Assembly (NCBI GenBank): GCA_017452785.1
Contig: JAFTLT010000034.1
Location: 1 to 64,000 of the forward strand
Direction: 5' to 3'
Source of the DNA: Clostridia bacterium
Lineage (GTDB): Bacteria; Bacillota; Clostridia; Oscillospirales; Acutalibacteraceae
Length of the DNA: 64,000 bases
This document shows, piece after piece, positions 46,483-56,608 of this stretch; position 1 is the stretch's first letter, and each line of letters starts with the position of its first letter. The translations under genes were made by a program, and so were the position numbers. The notes under the pieces are model-generated. The model did no database searches, was not told the DNA's origin, and saw only the letters and a list, made by a program, of their open reading frames with translations.

Positions 46483-47770
46483 AGTTGGTTTGTTTTTCCT
46501 CAAGGAGCTTTTCACAAGCAGCAAGCTTAACGCAAAGGCAAAGAAGCTTTGTTGCCAAAAGAAGTTCGTCAACGGGAGGATATGAGGGTGCAATTCTTAT
46601 GTTGCGGTCTTTCGGGTCTACACCGTAAGGAAAGGTTGCACCTGCTGTTGTGAGAGTTACACCTGCATCTCTGCAAAGCTCATAAACTCTCTTTGCTGTG
46701 CCCTCCATAACATCAAGTGAAATGAAATAGCCACCCTTAGGGTTAGTCCATGTGGCAATGCCGAGACCGCCAAGCTGTGTATTGAGCTCATTAACAACAA
46801 CCTTGAATTTAGGGGCAAGGATGCTTCTGTGAAGTCTCATATGATTCATTATGCCCTTGACATCTCTGTAAAACTTCACATGACGGAACTGATTGAGCTT
46901 ATCATAACCGATAGTCTGCACAGACATACGGCTGATAATCATGTCAATATTTCTGTCTGATGCAGCAATAGCAGCAACGCCTGCACCCGGGAAGCTGATT
47001 TTTGATGTTGAAGTAAACTCAATAACCATATCCTCATGGCCATATTTTTTCAGCACATCAAAAACTGATTCCATTTTATCCCCTTGCTCTGAAAGGTCAT
47101 GGATAATATATGCGTTATCCCATATAATTCTGAAGTCCTCAGCTGCAGGGCACATTTTTGCCATTCTTTCAACTGTATCGGGGCTGTAGGTAACGCCTGT
47201 GGGGTTAGAGTATTTAGGCACACAGAACATACCCTTGACCTTGGGGTCTTTTATGAGCTCTTCAACAGCATCCATATCAGGGCCCTTTTCTGTCATATCA
47301 ACAGTAATCATCTTTATGCCGTAATATTCGCAAATTGCAAAATGTCTGTCATAACCCGGTGCAGGGCAGATAAACTTAATTTCGCCCTGATCCTTCCAAG
47401 GCTCAGCGCCTGAGCCTGTGAGCATACACTGTGTAACATAGTCAAACATAAGGTTAAGGCTTGAGTTACCGCAGACAATAACATTTTTTGTGGGCACCTT
47501 AAGGAGCTTTGCAAAAATTTCCTTACACTCAATAATGCCTGTGAGAAGACCGTAGTTTCTGTATTCAAGAGAGTGATTGCTCGCATCGTCATCCCAGTCT
47601 CTTGAAGTGATTGCATCAAGCAGACCGTTTGAAACTGCAAGCTGATCAGCACCCGGCTTACCTCTTGACATATCAAGCTTAAGTCCCTGCGATTTAACCT
47701 TATTATATTCTTTCACAAGGCTCGATTTAAGCAGATACAGCTTTTCTTCGTTATAATATTTATATTCCAT
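46481..47770 (-). CDS. Aspartate aminotransferase-like PLP enzyme (type Ic/Aminotran_MocR family)
   Basis: The 429-aa protein has the PLP fold of the aspartate aminotransferase Ic group (PF12897-type): LDMSRGKPGADQLAVSNGLLDAI, VCGNSSLNLMFDYVTQCM, FCVPKYSNPTGVTYS and the Schiff-base lysine in FTSTSKISFPGAG. It interconverts aspartate/2-oxoglutarate and oxaloacetate/glutamate. CGGAGG precedes the ATG. asnS lies 19 nt upstream on the same strand, so aspartate metabolism and Asn-tRNA charging are co-transcribed. Confidence 0.9.
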   Translation of the reverse strand: MEYKYYNEEKLYLLKSSLVKEYNKVKSQGLKLDMSRGKPGADQLAVSNGLLDAITSRDWDDDASNHSLEYRNYGLLTGIIECKEIFAKLLKVPTKNVIVCGNSSLNLMFDYVTQCMLTGSGAEPWKDQGEIKFICPAPGYDRHFAICEYYGIKMITVDMTEKGPDMDAVEELIKDPKVKGMFCVPKYSNPTGVTYSPDTVERMAKMCPAAEDFRIIWDNAYIIHDLSEQGDKMESVFDVLKKYGHEDMVIEFTSTSKISFPGAGVAAIAASDRNIDMIISRMSVQTIGYDKLNQFRHVKFYRDVKGIMNHMRLHRSILAPKFKVVVNELNTQLGGLGIATWTNPKGGYFISLDVMEGTAKRVYELCRDAGVTLTTAGATFPYGVDPKDRNIRIAPSYPPVDELLLATKLLCLCVKLAACEKLLEEKQTN

Positions 47771-47789
47771 AGTAACCTCCGAAAATCAA

Positions 47790-49184
47790 TTAAAAATCTG
47801 CTGAGCCGGTTGTTCTGGGGAAGGGAAGTACGTCACGGATATTTGATATACCTGTCAGGTACATAACAAGTCTCTCAAAACCGAGACCGAAGCCGGCATG
47901 CTTTGTGCCACCATACTTGCGAAGGTCAAGATACCACCAATAATCCTCTTCTTTGAGACCAAGCTCTTTAATTCTGTCAACGAGCACATCATATCTTTCT
48001 TCACGCTGTGAACCGCCGACGATTTCACCAATGCCCATAACAAGCAGGTCGCAGGCCGCAACAGTTTTGCCGTCGTCGTTGAGTCTCATATAAAAAGCCT
48101 TTATCTCCTTGGGATAATCTGTAACGAAAACAGGCTTCTTAAAGATAGTCTCAGTCAGGTATCTTTCATGCTCTGTCTGAAGGTCGCAGCCCCAGAACAC
48201 TTTGAATTCAAATTCGTCGTTGTGTTCCTCAAGCATCTTGACAGCATCGGTATATGTCACTCTTGCAAAGTCTGATGATGCAACTGCTGTGAGTCTTTCA
48301 ATAAGTCCCTTATCAACAAACTGATTGAGGAAAGCAATATCCTGCTGACAGTGCTCCATAACATAGTTGATAACATACTTAATCATGCTTTCCGCAAGCT
48401 CCATATCATCACAAAGGTCTGCAAAAGCGATTTCGGGCTCTATCATCCAGAACTCTGCCGCATGACGCTGGGTATAGCTCTTTTCAGCTCTGAATGTGGG
48501 GCCGAAGGTATAAATCTTGCCGAATGCCTGAGCCATAATTTCGCCCTGAAGCTGACCTGAAACGGTGAGGAATGCGCCCTTGCCAAAGAAATCTTCGCTA
48601 TAGTCGATATTACCTTCTTCGTCTCTTGGCGGATTTTCCATATCAAGAGTAGTTACTCTGAACATTTCACCTGCGCCCTCGCAGTCACTGCAGGAAATAA
48701 GAGGTGTGTGTGCATAAATAAAGCCCTGCTCCTCAAAAAAGCGATGAATTGCAAGTGCTGCAACTGAGCGCACACGGAAAGCCGCAGAATAGATGTTTGT
48801 GCGGGGACGAAGATGAGCTATTGTGCGAAGATATTCCAGAGTGTGTCTCTTTTTCTGCAGAGGATACTCAGGTGCACTTGCACCTTCAAGCTCCACCTTG
48901 GTTGCATTGATTTCAAAGGGCTGCTTTGCTTCGGGAGTGAGAATAAGCTGACCCTCAACAATAACTGCTGCACCGACATTATATTTTGCAACCTCAGCGA
49001 AGTTGTCAATCTTGTCTTTTTCAAAAACGACCTGCACACCCTTAAAGCAGCTGCCGTCATTAAGCTCCATAAAACCGAGAACCTTTGAGTCTCTGTTTGT
49101 TCTTATCCAGCCGCAAACCTTAACGGTCCCCTCAGTATAAGCTGCTGCATTATCATAGAGCTTTTTAATTTCTGTACGTTTCAT
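47790..49184 (-). CDS. asnS: Asparaginyl-tRNA synthetase
   Basis: The 464-aa class II synthetase has an N-terminal OB-fold anticodon-binding domain (about 15-110; [24 protein letters not shown]) and the catalytic domain with motif 2 ([21 protein letters not shown]) and motif 3 ([16 protein letters not shown]). The length and motifs match AsnRS. It charges tRNA-Asn directly, so this strain need not rely on transamidation for Asn. A consensus promoter lies upstream; no T-box was seen. Confidence 0.97.
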   Translation of the reverse strand: MKRTEIKKLYDNAAAYTEGTVKVCGWIRTNRDSKVLGFMELNDGSCFKGVQVVFEKDKIDNFAEVAKYNVGAAVIVEGQLILTPEAKQPFEINATKVELEGASAPEYPLQKKRHTLEYLRTIAHLRPRTNIYSAAFRVRSVAALAIHRFFEEQGFIYAHTPLISCSDCEGAGEMFRVTTLDMENPPRDEEGNIDYSEDFFGKGAFLTVSGQLQGEIMAQAFGKIYTFGPTFRAEKSYTQRHAAEFWMIEPEIAFADLCDDMELAESMIKYVINYVMEHCQQDIAFLNQFVDKGLIERLTAVASSDFARVTYTDAVKMLEEHNDEFEFKVFWGCDLQTEHERYLTETIFKKPVFVTDYPKEIKAFYMRLNDDGKTVAACDLLVMGIGEIVGGSQREERYDVLVDRIKELGLKEEDYWWYLDLRKYGGTKHAGFGLGFERLVMYLTGISNIRDVLPFPRTTGSADF

Positions 49185-49239
49185 ATATAATTCCCTCCGT
49201 AATAGAGTATTTTAATACCATTTTAAGCATTGATTAAGT

Positions 49240-49268
49240 ATTATATCAGTATTAGAGAAAAAAATCAA
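49240..49268 (-). promoter_or_regulatory. SigA promoter of asnS
   Basis: Minus strand TTGATT (49268-49263), 17-nt spacer, TATAAT (49245-49240); the -10 is a perfect match. The leader is about 50 nt, too short for a T-box. Confidence 0.85.
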
Positions 49269-49475
49269 TAATTAGGCTAAAAAAATTGCAGAATTGCTTT
49301 CAATCCAAAGGATGCATTTTAAAATATTGTTAATTCTGTTTGAATTCGAGTTTTCAAAAAAATAAATTTAAGTTCATTATTTAAAAATATCCGATTTACC
49401 CCTTGTTTATAAAATTATTTTACTTTATGAAAAGCTTTTCTAATATTAAAATAAAATATGAAAGGAGTAACAATA

Positions 49476-49616
49476 ATGGAAATTTTAGCAAATATTACAG
49501 CTTTTGTTGTTTCAATTCTCTCAAACATAGTTAATGCATTTGTTTCATTAGGCATTATGAGCGAAGAAGATGCAAACGAATTTATTGCTCAGTTACCTAA
49601 AACGGATGCTGAATAA
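49476..49616 (+). CDS. Small 46-aa protein, newly called
   Basis: The ORF has AAAGGAG 8 nt before ATG and a terminator 14 nt after its stop, so it forms a complete short transcription unit. The product is an amphipathic/hydrophobic helix (MEILANITAFVVSILSNIV) followed by a short acidic tail (LGIMSEEDANEFIAQLPKTD). No lipobox or leader GG motif is seen. It could be a membrane-active peptide, a small regulator of a membrane protein or a bacteriocin-like peptide. The 290-bp region upstream is very AT-rich with no other gene. It is distinct from the asnS and ruvX units. Confidence 0.65.
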   Translation: MEILANITAFVVSILSNIVNAFVSLGIMSEEDANEFIAQLPKTDAE

Positions 49617-49629
49617 TTAGCTTTTAATG

Positions 49630-49670
49630 AAAAGAGGACTAAGTGCAAACTTAAGTCCTCTTTTTTGTTT
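49630..49670. terminator. Bidirectional terminator between the small gene and ruvX
   Basis: AAGAGGACTAAG (about 49632-49643) pairs with CTTAAGTCCTCTT (49650-49662), followed by TTTTTTGTTT. On the minus strand the stem is followed by TTTTC. Confidence 0.85.
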
Positions 49671-50079
49671 ATTTTCTTGTTTTTAAATAGCTTTCCAAAA
49701 TCATAACGGCGGAAACAGCATCAACAACATCTTTGCGCTTTTGTCTGCGTACATTAGTGACATTGAGTGCCTTGTGAGCTGAAACAGTTGTGAGCCTTTC
49801 GTCCACCAAAACGGTTTCAATGCCCGTTTTTTCGCTGAGTGCTTCTGCAAAGGCTCTGCACTTTTCAGCACGCTCCCCTTCACTGCCGTCCATGTTTTTA
49901 GGCAGACCCACAACTATCTGCTGTGCCCTGTACTCTGCCGCAAGCTTTTCAATTTCGGCAATAACCTTGGGTGCGTAGTCACCCCATATAACTTTTACGG
50001 GAGACGCCAGCATTTCAAGGCGATCGCAGACTGCTATGCCTGTTCTTTTATCGCCGTAATCAACTGAGAGGATAACCAA
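49669..50079 (-). CDS. ruvX: Holliday junction resolvase-like RuvX (YqgF)
   Basis: The 136-aa RNase H-fold protein has the signature VDYGDKRTGIAVCDRLEMLASPV at the start and VVGLPKNMDGSEG, LVDERLTTVSAHK, KDVVDAVSAVMILESYL. It is proposed to resolve Holliday junctions or process pre-16S rRNA. It starts at TTG 50079 with GGAGGG upstream. It lies 3 nt downstream of the PBP1a gene on the same strand. Confidence 0.93.
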   Translation of the reverse strand: MVILSVDYGDKRTGIAVCDRLEMLASPVKVIWGDYAPKVIAEIEKLAAEYRAQQIVVGLPKNMDGSEGERAEKCRAFAEALSEKTGIETVLVDERLTTVSAHKALNVTNVRRQKRKDVVDAVSAVMILESYLKTRK

Positions 50080-50082
50080 AGC

Positions 50083-52158
50083 TTATCCCTCCTCGCCCAT
50101 TGCAACAATAGCATCAACTGCATTTTCTGTGTCAGTGAAGCTCTTTGAAGGAAGACCCTGATGAATCTGCGAGAAAATGTGTCTGAAGATATTCTTTGAG
50201 GGGTTTGATGTGCCTGTGCGAAGATCGGCACGCTCATTGTAACCGTACCAAATAGAAGCCACATAATAAGGTGTTCCGCCGCAGTACCACTTATCGCAGT
50301 TATCTGAGGTTGTACCTGTTTTTGCAAAGGTCTGGAAGCCGCTTATCTTTGAGCCGTAGCCTGTACCGTTTGACTGAGTAACTGCCTTTGTCATCATGCC
50401 GAGAAGGCTCTGTGCAGTTGAATCTTTAATTGCCTGCTCAGGCTGCTCGGTTGTTCTGTCAAGGATTACGTTGCCCTTTCTGTCTGTAACCTTATAGTAG
50501 CTGTAGGGCTCGAAGTATCTGCCGCCGTTACCGAAGGTTGCAAAGGCTGCAGCCATTTCAAGTGTTGTTACACCCGTGTTGGTACCGCCAACAGCAAGAG
50601 GACTTCGGTCAGCGTCATATGCTGAAAGGTTAAGATGGAAGTTTTCGTTGCAATATCTGAATGCAGGCTTGATGCCGAGGCTTTCCTCAAGAATTCTTGC
50701 AGGAACAGTATTGAGTGAACGCACAAGCGCTTCCTCAACAGTGATATATTCCTCTGAGCCGTGGTCACCGTTGAAGTTTCTCGGCCATTCATCACCGTTA
50801 GGCAGTGTAATAGCCTTTTCATAAATTACCGATGAAGCCGTAACAACACCGAGATCAACCGCCGGTGCATAAATTGAAAGAGGCTTAATTGATGAACCGG
50901 GCTGACGCTTTGCTCTGACATCAGTTGCTCTGTTATAGCCTCGGTTGGCTGTTTTTGCGCCTGTGCCGCCGGCAAGAGCTACTATTCTGCCCTCATAGTC
51001 CATAATAACAATTGACGAGTCGGGCAGATTGCCGTCCTTATCCTTATATGCTGAGGGGAAGCCTTTTCTGTTTTCATAGCTGTCTTCAACTATTTCCTGA
51101 GCTCTCAGGTCAACTGCAGCATAAATGTTAAGACCACCGTAATAAACCTTACGCCACGCTTCGTTATGGTCATAGTCATATTCAGTCTGTAGGTCTTTTA
51201 TAACCTGGTCAATTACATATTCTTCATACCATGAAAGGATTTCACTGTCATCTTCGTTTGTGTTGTTATCACTTGATGTGCTGCTGCCCTTTTCGAGGAC
51301 TTTGGTGTTTTTAGCCTGAAGTTTTTCTTTTCTTTCTTCAGTTATCTTGCCTGCCTTCCATATTTCCTCAAGACACTGGTTTTTTCTGTTCATACACTCA
51401 TCATAGTCAGCATATGGGTTCTGGCTATAGGGTGCCTGTGTTATACCTGCAAGGGTTGCGCATTCAAGAAGTGTCAGTTCTGAAACCTCTTTGCCGAAAT
51501 ATGTTTCTGCTGCAGTTTTAACACCGTAGCAGCCTGCACCGAGAGAAACAGTGTTGAGGTATGCTTCAAGAATTTCTTTCTTGGAGTAGTTCTTTTCCAA
51601 ATTCAAAGCTCTGAGAATTTCACCAAACTTACGGTTATAGGTAGCTTCGTTATCATCTGTCAGGTTTTTGATAAGCTGCTGAGTTATGGTTGAACCGCCC
51701 TGACCTTTATATTCAGGTTTAACAAGAACACCTATAGTTCTAATCCAGTCAACACCGTTGTGCTCATAGAAACGCTTGTCTTCGAGATAAACAAACGCCC
51801 ATAAAAGTTCCTCAGGCATCTCATCATAGTCGACCCATATGCGGTTTTCTTCACCGTGAAGACGGGCAAGCTCTATAACATTGTCGTTGCTGTCATAAGC
51901 ATACATAATCGAAGTCTGATTCTGATTATCCTTATAATCGTCAAGGTTGATTACTATTCCGCCGTCAATGAAATCGGTTGCATAAGTAAGCACATTATTT
52001 CCCACGATTATGAATGTCAGCATTGCCGACACAAAAACGCAGAAAAGGAAAGTGAACACAACAAAAAGCTTGGTGTGTTTCTTTTTCTTCTTTTTATTTT
52101 TAGCCTTGCCACCATTGGGTGTGCTTTGCGGCTTGATGTCCTTTGAATTTTTTGCCAT
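50083..52158 (-). CDS. Class A penicillin-binding protein (PBP1a-type)
   Basis: The product has 691 aa from ATG 52158 (GGAGGATAG upstream). A basic Lys-rich cytoplasmic tail (KAKNKKKKKKH) is followed by one membrane helix, the GT51 glycosyltransferase domain (DKRFYEHNGVDWIRTIGV, KGQGGSTITQQLIKNL, KEILEAYLNTVSLGAGCYGVKTAAETYFGKE) and the transpeptidase domain (SIKPLSIYAP, SLNTVPARI, FAKTGTTSDNCDKWYCGG). It makes and cross-links peptidoglycan. ruvX follows by 3 nt. Confidence 0.96.
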   Translation of the reverse strand: MAKNSKDIKPQSTPNGGKAKNKKKKKKHTKLFVVFTFLFCVFVSAMLTFIIVGNNVLTYATDFIDGGIVINLDDYKDNQNQTSIMYAYDSNDNVIELARLHGEENRIWVDYDEMPEELLWAFVYLEDKRFYEHNGVDWIRTIGVLVKPEYKGQGGSTITQQLIKNLTDDNEATYNRKFGEILRALNLEKNYSKKEILEAYLNTVSLGAGCYGVKTAAETYFGKEVSELTLLECATLAGITQAPYSQNPYADYDECMNRKNQCLEEIWKAGKITEERKEKLQAKNTKVLEKGSSTSSDNNTNEDDSEILSWYEEYVIDQVIKDLQTEYDYDHNEAWRKVYYGGLNIYAAVDLRAQEIVEDSYENRKGFPSAYKDKDGNLPDSSIVIMDYEGRIVALAGGTGAKTANRGYNRATDVRAKRQPGSSIKPLSIYAPAVDLGVVTASSVIYEKAITLPNGDEWPRNFNGDHGSEEYITVEEALVRSLNTVPARILEESLGIKPAFRYCNENFHLNLSAYDADRSPLAVGGTNTGVTTLEMAAAFATFGNGGRYFEPYSYYKVTDRKGNVILDRTTEQPEQAIKDSTAQSLLGMMTKAVTQSNGTGYGSKISGFQTFAKTGTTSDNCDKWYCGGTPYYVASIWYGYNERADLRTGTSNPSKNIFRHIFSQIHQGLPSKSFTDTENAVDAIVAMGEEG

Positions 52159-52570
52159 AAAAGCTATCCTCCAAAAGAAATATATATTAAATCGGACATA
52201 AACTCCCATTCTTGCTTATTATAATAGATTAGCAAAACTAAATCAACCTTAAAAAGGTAATTTTTGTAAAAATAATAAATTTGTAAGAATTCATATAAGT
52301 AATTATTGGCAGAAAGTGAAAGATATATTTATAAAAGCAAAACAACCACCTGACCTCTCAGAAAAAACAGGTGATTGTATTTCTAGCTTATTAATGAAAT
52401 GCCTGACGCATGAAAAGCACAAGCGCATGAAATGGCTTATGCCGTGAAATGAACGGACCGTCGAGGACGCCGGTACCTACACTCTTCGTGAAAAACTGCG
52501 GGCAGATACTCACCTCTTCGGCAGAGTACGCCCGCAATTTCCAATTCATAATTCCTAATTCATAATTGAA
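52159..52570. other. Intergenic region with terminator hairpins
   Basis: There are 412 bp with no gene between PBP1a and the carB/dapF gene. An AT-rich stretch (52210-52330) should hold the PBP1a promoter. CACCTG/CAGGTG around 52350-52375 is a weak hairpin. The GCGGGC hairpin is described separately. Near the end, the repeated words AATTCATAATT occur, a string also seen at gene ends near 6117 and 8151. Confidence 0.55.
52491..52537 (-). terminator. Rho-independent terminator after carB-dapF
   Basis: Minus-strand TTGCGGGC pairs with GCCCGCAG (plus arms about 52496-52503 and 52530-52536), with an inner stem GTACTC/GAGTATC; TTTTTC follows. It lies about 35 nt after the stop codon. Confidence 0.75.
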
Positions 52571-55500
52571 TTAATATTCCGCTTCGCCTTCGTAAACGAG
52601 CACAGCGTTACCTGTGAGATAAATGCCGTCGTCGTTATAGGTTACTGCAAGATCGCCGCCCTTGAGCTTAACAGTGATTTCCTCGCCCTTTTCGCAGAAG
52701 CCGTTAACAACTGCCGCAACAACTGCAGCACATGCGCCGGTACCGCAAGCGAAGGTTTCGCCGTTACCTCTTTCGTAAGCTCTCATCTTGAGTGTGTGGC
52801 TGTTTACCACTCTTACAAATTCGGTGTTGACTCTTTCGGGGAAGATGTCAGCATATTCAAAGAAGGGGCCTATTTCGTTAAGGTCAAGTGAGTCAATATC
52901 TCTCTTGAATACTACGCAGTGGGGGTTACCTACACCAAGGCAGGTGATGTTATAGCTGTCTGCACCGATAGTGATGGGATAGTCAATGATTTCACCCTCA
53001 TCAAGTGTGCAGGGAAGAGCCTTTGCATCAAAGGTGGGCTTGCCCATATAAACCTGAACTGCTGTTACTCTCTTGTTTGAAACATAGAGCTTGAGCTCCT
53101 TGATGCCTGCGCCTGTTTCAACAGTGAGTTCTTCTTTATCTACAATACCCTTATCATAGAGGTACTTACCGACACAGCGAATAGCGTTACCTGCCATCTT
53201 ACCTTCGGAGCCGTCACGGTTGAAAATTCTCATTCTTGCATCTGCAACATCTGAGTTTTCTATAAGCACTATACCGTAGCCGCCGATACCGCTGTGGCGG
53301 TTGCAGAAGTTAATGCAAAGTGATTCAGGGCAAGTGATGCTGCCGTCTCTGTTGTCAATAAAGATATAGTCGTTGCAGGTACCCTGCATCTTAGCGAATT
53401 TGAGAGTGTTTCTCGTCTTACGCATAGCGTTGATATCGATAAGCTCTGTGTTGAGCTGGCTGTAATTACTTGCCATAATATCAAGCATTGCGTTTGCAGT
53501 GTCAAGTGATGTGAAGCAGGCAATGCCAAGCTGCAGAGCCTTTCTGTGAAGGGCAATATAGTTATCCATTGTGGAATCAAAGAGAGCACCTGTGTAAACG
53601 ATGAAGTTTATCTTGCCGCTTTCAAGCAGCTTGAAGCAGTAGTCGCTTTCTGTGATACCCTTGACATAGGTTACGTTGATGCCGAGGTTAACGATTGCTC
53701 TTGCAGTGTCTTTAGCAGCATAGATGTTGATGCCGAGATCCTGAAGCTTCTTTGCAATTGAAACAATTTCGTCAAGATCATGCTCGTCAACGCTGAGAAG
53801 AACACCCATTTCTTTCTTATCGCCCTTAGCTTCAACCTTGATGCCTGATGATGTCAGACCCTTGAAGAGTGCTTCGTTGAGAGTCTTGCCAATGCCGAGA
53901 ACTTCACCTGTGGATTTCATTTCCGGTCCGAGATAGGAGTTAACGTCACTGAGCTTTTCAAATGAGAACACGGGAGCCTTGACTGCGAAGTAAGGCGGTG
54001 CTTCATAAAGACCTGTACCATATCCTAAATCCTTAAGAGGTGTGCCGACCATAACCTTTGTTGCAAGGTCAACCATAGGCACGTTTGTAACCTTACTGAT
54101 ATAGGGAATTGTTCTTGAAGCTCTGGGGTTAACTTCGATAACATAGAGCTGATTTTCATAGATAAGGTACTGAATATTAACAAGACCCTTGGTACCGAGA
54201 GCGAGAGCCAACTTCTCTGAGCAGTCGATAACTGTCTGTGTCATCTTATCTGTCAGTGAGAAGGGCGGATAAACTGCAATTGAGTCACCTGAGTGAACAC
54301 CTGCACGCTCGATGTGCTGCATGATACCGGGTATAAGAACGTCCTTACCGTCAGAGATTACGTCAACCTCGATTTCAGTACCGCTCATATACTTGTCAAC
54401 GAGTACGGGGTTTTCGATGCCTGTTGAAAGGATCTTCTTCATATATCTTTCAACTTCAACGTCGTTGTGTACGATTGTCATATTCTGACCGCCGATAACA
54501 TATGAGGGACGAAGAAGCACGGGATATGTCAGTCTGTTAGCTGCTTCGAGAGCTTCCTCAAGAGTCATTACACCGCAGCCCTGAGGTCTCATAAAGCCGT
54601 ATTTTTCAAGAAGTACATCAAACTTTTCTCTGTCTTCAGCTGTGTCAATACCTTCCTGAGATGTGCCGAGAATCTGAATTCCGTTATCGTCAAGGAATTT
54701 TGTCAGCTTGATAGCTGTCTGACCGCCGAAAGCAACAACAACACCGATTGGCTTTTCAACCTCAATGATGTTCATAACATCTTCATCACAAAGAGGCTCG
54801 AAATAGAGTCTGTCAGCAGTGTCATAGTCTGTTGAAACGGTTTCGGGGTTGTTGTTAACGATAACAACATCATAGCCAAGCTCTTTGAGAGTCCATACGC
54901 AGTGAACGCTTGAGTAGTCGAATTCGATACCCTGACCGATACGGATGGGGCCTGAACCGAGAACCATAACAACATCCTTACCTGAACGCTTGAAGCGTCT
55001 TGATTCGCAGGCTTTATCGTATGATGAATAGAAATAAGGCGTTGTTGCAGCGTACTCTGCCGCACAGGTGTCAACCATCTTATAGCTTGCCTGCTTGTGG
55101 AATGAAGCAGGGAATGTGCAGAACTTGCGAAGTGTCTTATCTGTATAGCCGAATTTCTTAGCTCTGAGATAGGTTTCTTCGTCAATCTCTTTGCCTTCAA
55201 TTTCATTTTCAAAATCAGCAAGATTGCGGAGCTTTTCAATAAACCACTTGTCAACTCTTGTGATTTCATTTATCTGCTCTGTTGAGATGCCTGCCTTGAT
55301 AGCCTCAAAGATTGTGAAGATTCTTCTGTCATCCTGCTCTTCGAGTCTTTCAAGTAAGGGCTTGTCACTTATGGGTGCGGCATTGAGTGTATCGAGAGAA
55401 ATCTCTGCGCCACGTACAGCCTTCATAATAGCTTCTTCAAAGCTTTGGCCGATTGACATAACCTCACCGGTAGCTTTCATCTGTGTACCGAGCTTACGGC

Positions 55501-56605
55501 TTGAGCCGATGAATTTATCGAAGGGCCACTTGGGGAACTTACAGACAACATAGTCGATTGAAGGCTCGAAGCAAGCACTTGTTTCGCCTGTGATGTCGTT
55601 CTGTATTTCGTCAAGGTTATAGCCGAGAGCCAGCTTCGTTGTCATCTTGGCAATGGGATAGCCTGAAGCCTTTGATGCAAGAGCTGAAGAACGTGAAACT
55701 CTGGGGTTAACCTCGATAACTGCATATTCAAATGAGTCAGGGTTGAGAGCGAACTGACAGTTGCAGCCACCCACAATTTTCAGTGCGCCGACGATGTCAA
55801 GAGCAGCCTGCTTGAGCATATTGTATTCCTTGCTTGAAAGTGAAAGTGCAGGAGCTACAACGATACTGTCGCCTGTGTGAACACCAACGGGGTCAAAGTT
55901 TTCCATTGAGCAGATTGCAATAGCATTACCTGCTGAGTCACGCATTGTTTCAAACTCAATTTCCTTCCAACCCTTGATATATTTTTCAACAAGAATCTGT
56001 GTAATGGGTGAAGCATCAAGACCAGTCTTTGCAATAATACGCAGCTCATCTTCGTTATAAGCAACACCGCCGCCTGCACCGCCAAGGGTGAAAGCAGGAC
56101 GAACAATAACAGGATAGCCTATCTGCTTTGCAATCTGAAGTGATGTTTCTATATCATATGAGATTTCAGAGGGAATGCAGGGCTGATTGATGCTCTCCAT
56201 TGTGTCTCTGAAAAGCTGTCTGTCTTCAGCCTTGTCTATAGCTTCAACGTCAGTACCGATAAGCTGAACACCGTTTTCCTGTAAAAAGCCTTCCTTCCAA
56301 AGCTGCATTGAGAGAGTCAGACCAACCTGACCGCCGAGACCTGCAAGAAGTGAGTCGGGTTTTTCGAGTTTAATAATTCTTTTAACTGTTTCTGTTGTCA
56401 GAGGCTCAAGATAAATTTCATCTGCAAGAGCCTTATCTGTCATAATTGTTGCAGGGTTGGAGTTAACAAGAACAACATTCACGCCTGCCTGCTTGAGAAC
56501 ACGGCAAGCCTGTGCGCCTGCATAGTCAAATTCGGCAGCCTGACCGATAACGATAGGGCCTGAACCGATAACAAGTACTTTTTTAATATCCTTATTCAGC
56601 GGCAT
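52571..56605 (-). CDS. carB: Carbamoyl phosphate synthase large chain fused to diaminopimelate epimerase
   Basis: The 1344-aa protein is a fusion. Residues 1 to about 1067 are a complete CarB. It has two ATP-grasp halves, each opening with a Rossmann motif (KVLVIGSGPIVIGQAAEFDY and VVMVLGSGPIRIGQGIEFDY), and the C-terminal MGS-like regulatory domain (GVLLSVDEHDL..., IVYTGALFDST). From about 1068 (LKFAKMQGTCNDYIFID) a complete DapF follows, with both catalytic cysteines: AGNAIRC (Cys1144) and FACGTGAC (Cys1287). It should make carbamoyl phosphate for arginine and pyrimidines, and interconvert LL- and meso-diaminopimelate for lysine and peptidoglycan. No linker, stop or frameshift lies between the parts. 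GAGGAG precedes the ATG; carA ends 3 nt upstream. Confidence 0.93.
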   Translation of the reverse strand: MPLNKDIKKVLVIGSGPIVIGQAAEFDYAGAQACRVLKQAGVNVVLVNSNPATIMTDKALADEIYLEPLTTETVKRIIKLEKPDSLLAGLGGQVGLTLSMQLWKEGFLQENGVQLIGTDVEAIDKAEDRQLFRDTMESINQPCIPSEISYDIETSLQIAKQIGYPVIVRPAFTLGGAGGGVAYNEDELRIIAKTGLDASPITQILVEKYIKGWKEIEFETMRDSAGNAIAICSMENFDPVGVHTGDSIVVAPALSLSSKEYNMLKQAALDIVGALKIVGGCNCQFALNPDSFEYAVIEVNPRVSRSSALASKASGYPIAKMTTKLALGYNLDEIQNDITGETSACFEPSIDYVVCKFPKWPFDKFIGSSRKLGTQMKATGEVMSIGQSFEEAIMKAVRGAEISLDTLNAAPISDKPLLERLEEQDDRRIFTIFEAIKAGISTEQINEITRVDKWFIEKLRNLADFENEIEGKEIDEETYLRAKKFGYTDKTLRKFCTFPASFHKQASYKMVDTCAAEYAATTPYFYSSYDKACESRRFKRSGKDVVMVLGSGPIRIGQGIEFDYSSVHCVWTLKELGYDVVIVNNNPETVSTDYDTADRLYFEPLCDEDVMNIIEVEKPIGVVVAFGGQTAIKLTKFLDDNGIQILGTSQEGIDTAEDREKFDVLLEKYGFMRPQGCGVMTLEEALEAANRLTYPVLLRPSYVIGGQNMTIVHNDVEVERYMKKILSTGIENPVLVDKYMSGTEIEVDVISDGKDVLIPGIMQHIERAGVHSGDSIAVYPPFSLTDKMTQTVIDCSEKLALALGTKGLVNIQYLIYENQLYVIEVNPRASRTIPYISKVTNVPMVDLATKVMVGTPLKDLGYGTGLYEAPPYFAVKAPVFSFEKLSDVNSYLGPEMKSTGEVLGIGKTLNEALFKGLTSSGIKVEAKGDKKEMGVLLSVDEHDLDEIVSIAKKLQDLGINIYAAKDTARAIVNLGINVTYVKGITESDYCFKLLESGKINFIVYTGALFDSTMDNYIALHRKALQLGIACFTSLDTANAMLDIMASNYSQLNTELIDINAMRKTRNTLKFAKMQGTCNDYIFIDNRDGSITCPESLCINFCNRHSGIGGYGIVLIENSDVADARMRIFNRDGSEGKMAGNAIRCVGKYLYDKGIVDKEELTVETGAGIKELKLYVSNKRVTAVQVYMGKPTFDAKALPCTLDEGEIIDYPITIGADSYNITCLGVGNPHCVVFKRDIDSLDLNEIGPFFEYADIFPERVNTEFVRVVNSHTLKMRAYERGNGETFACGTGACAAVVAAVVNGFCEKGEEITVKLKGGDLAVTYNDDGIYLTGNAVLVYEGEAEY

Positions 56606-56608
56606 TGT

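Noticed and set aside
49185-49475. Possible T-box riboswitch before asnS
   Set aside because: The leader after the SigA promoter is only about 50 nt and lacks the T-box sequence and a terminator.
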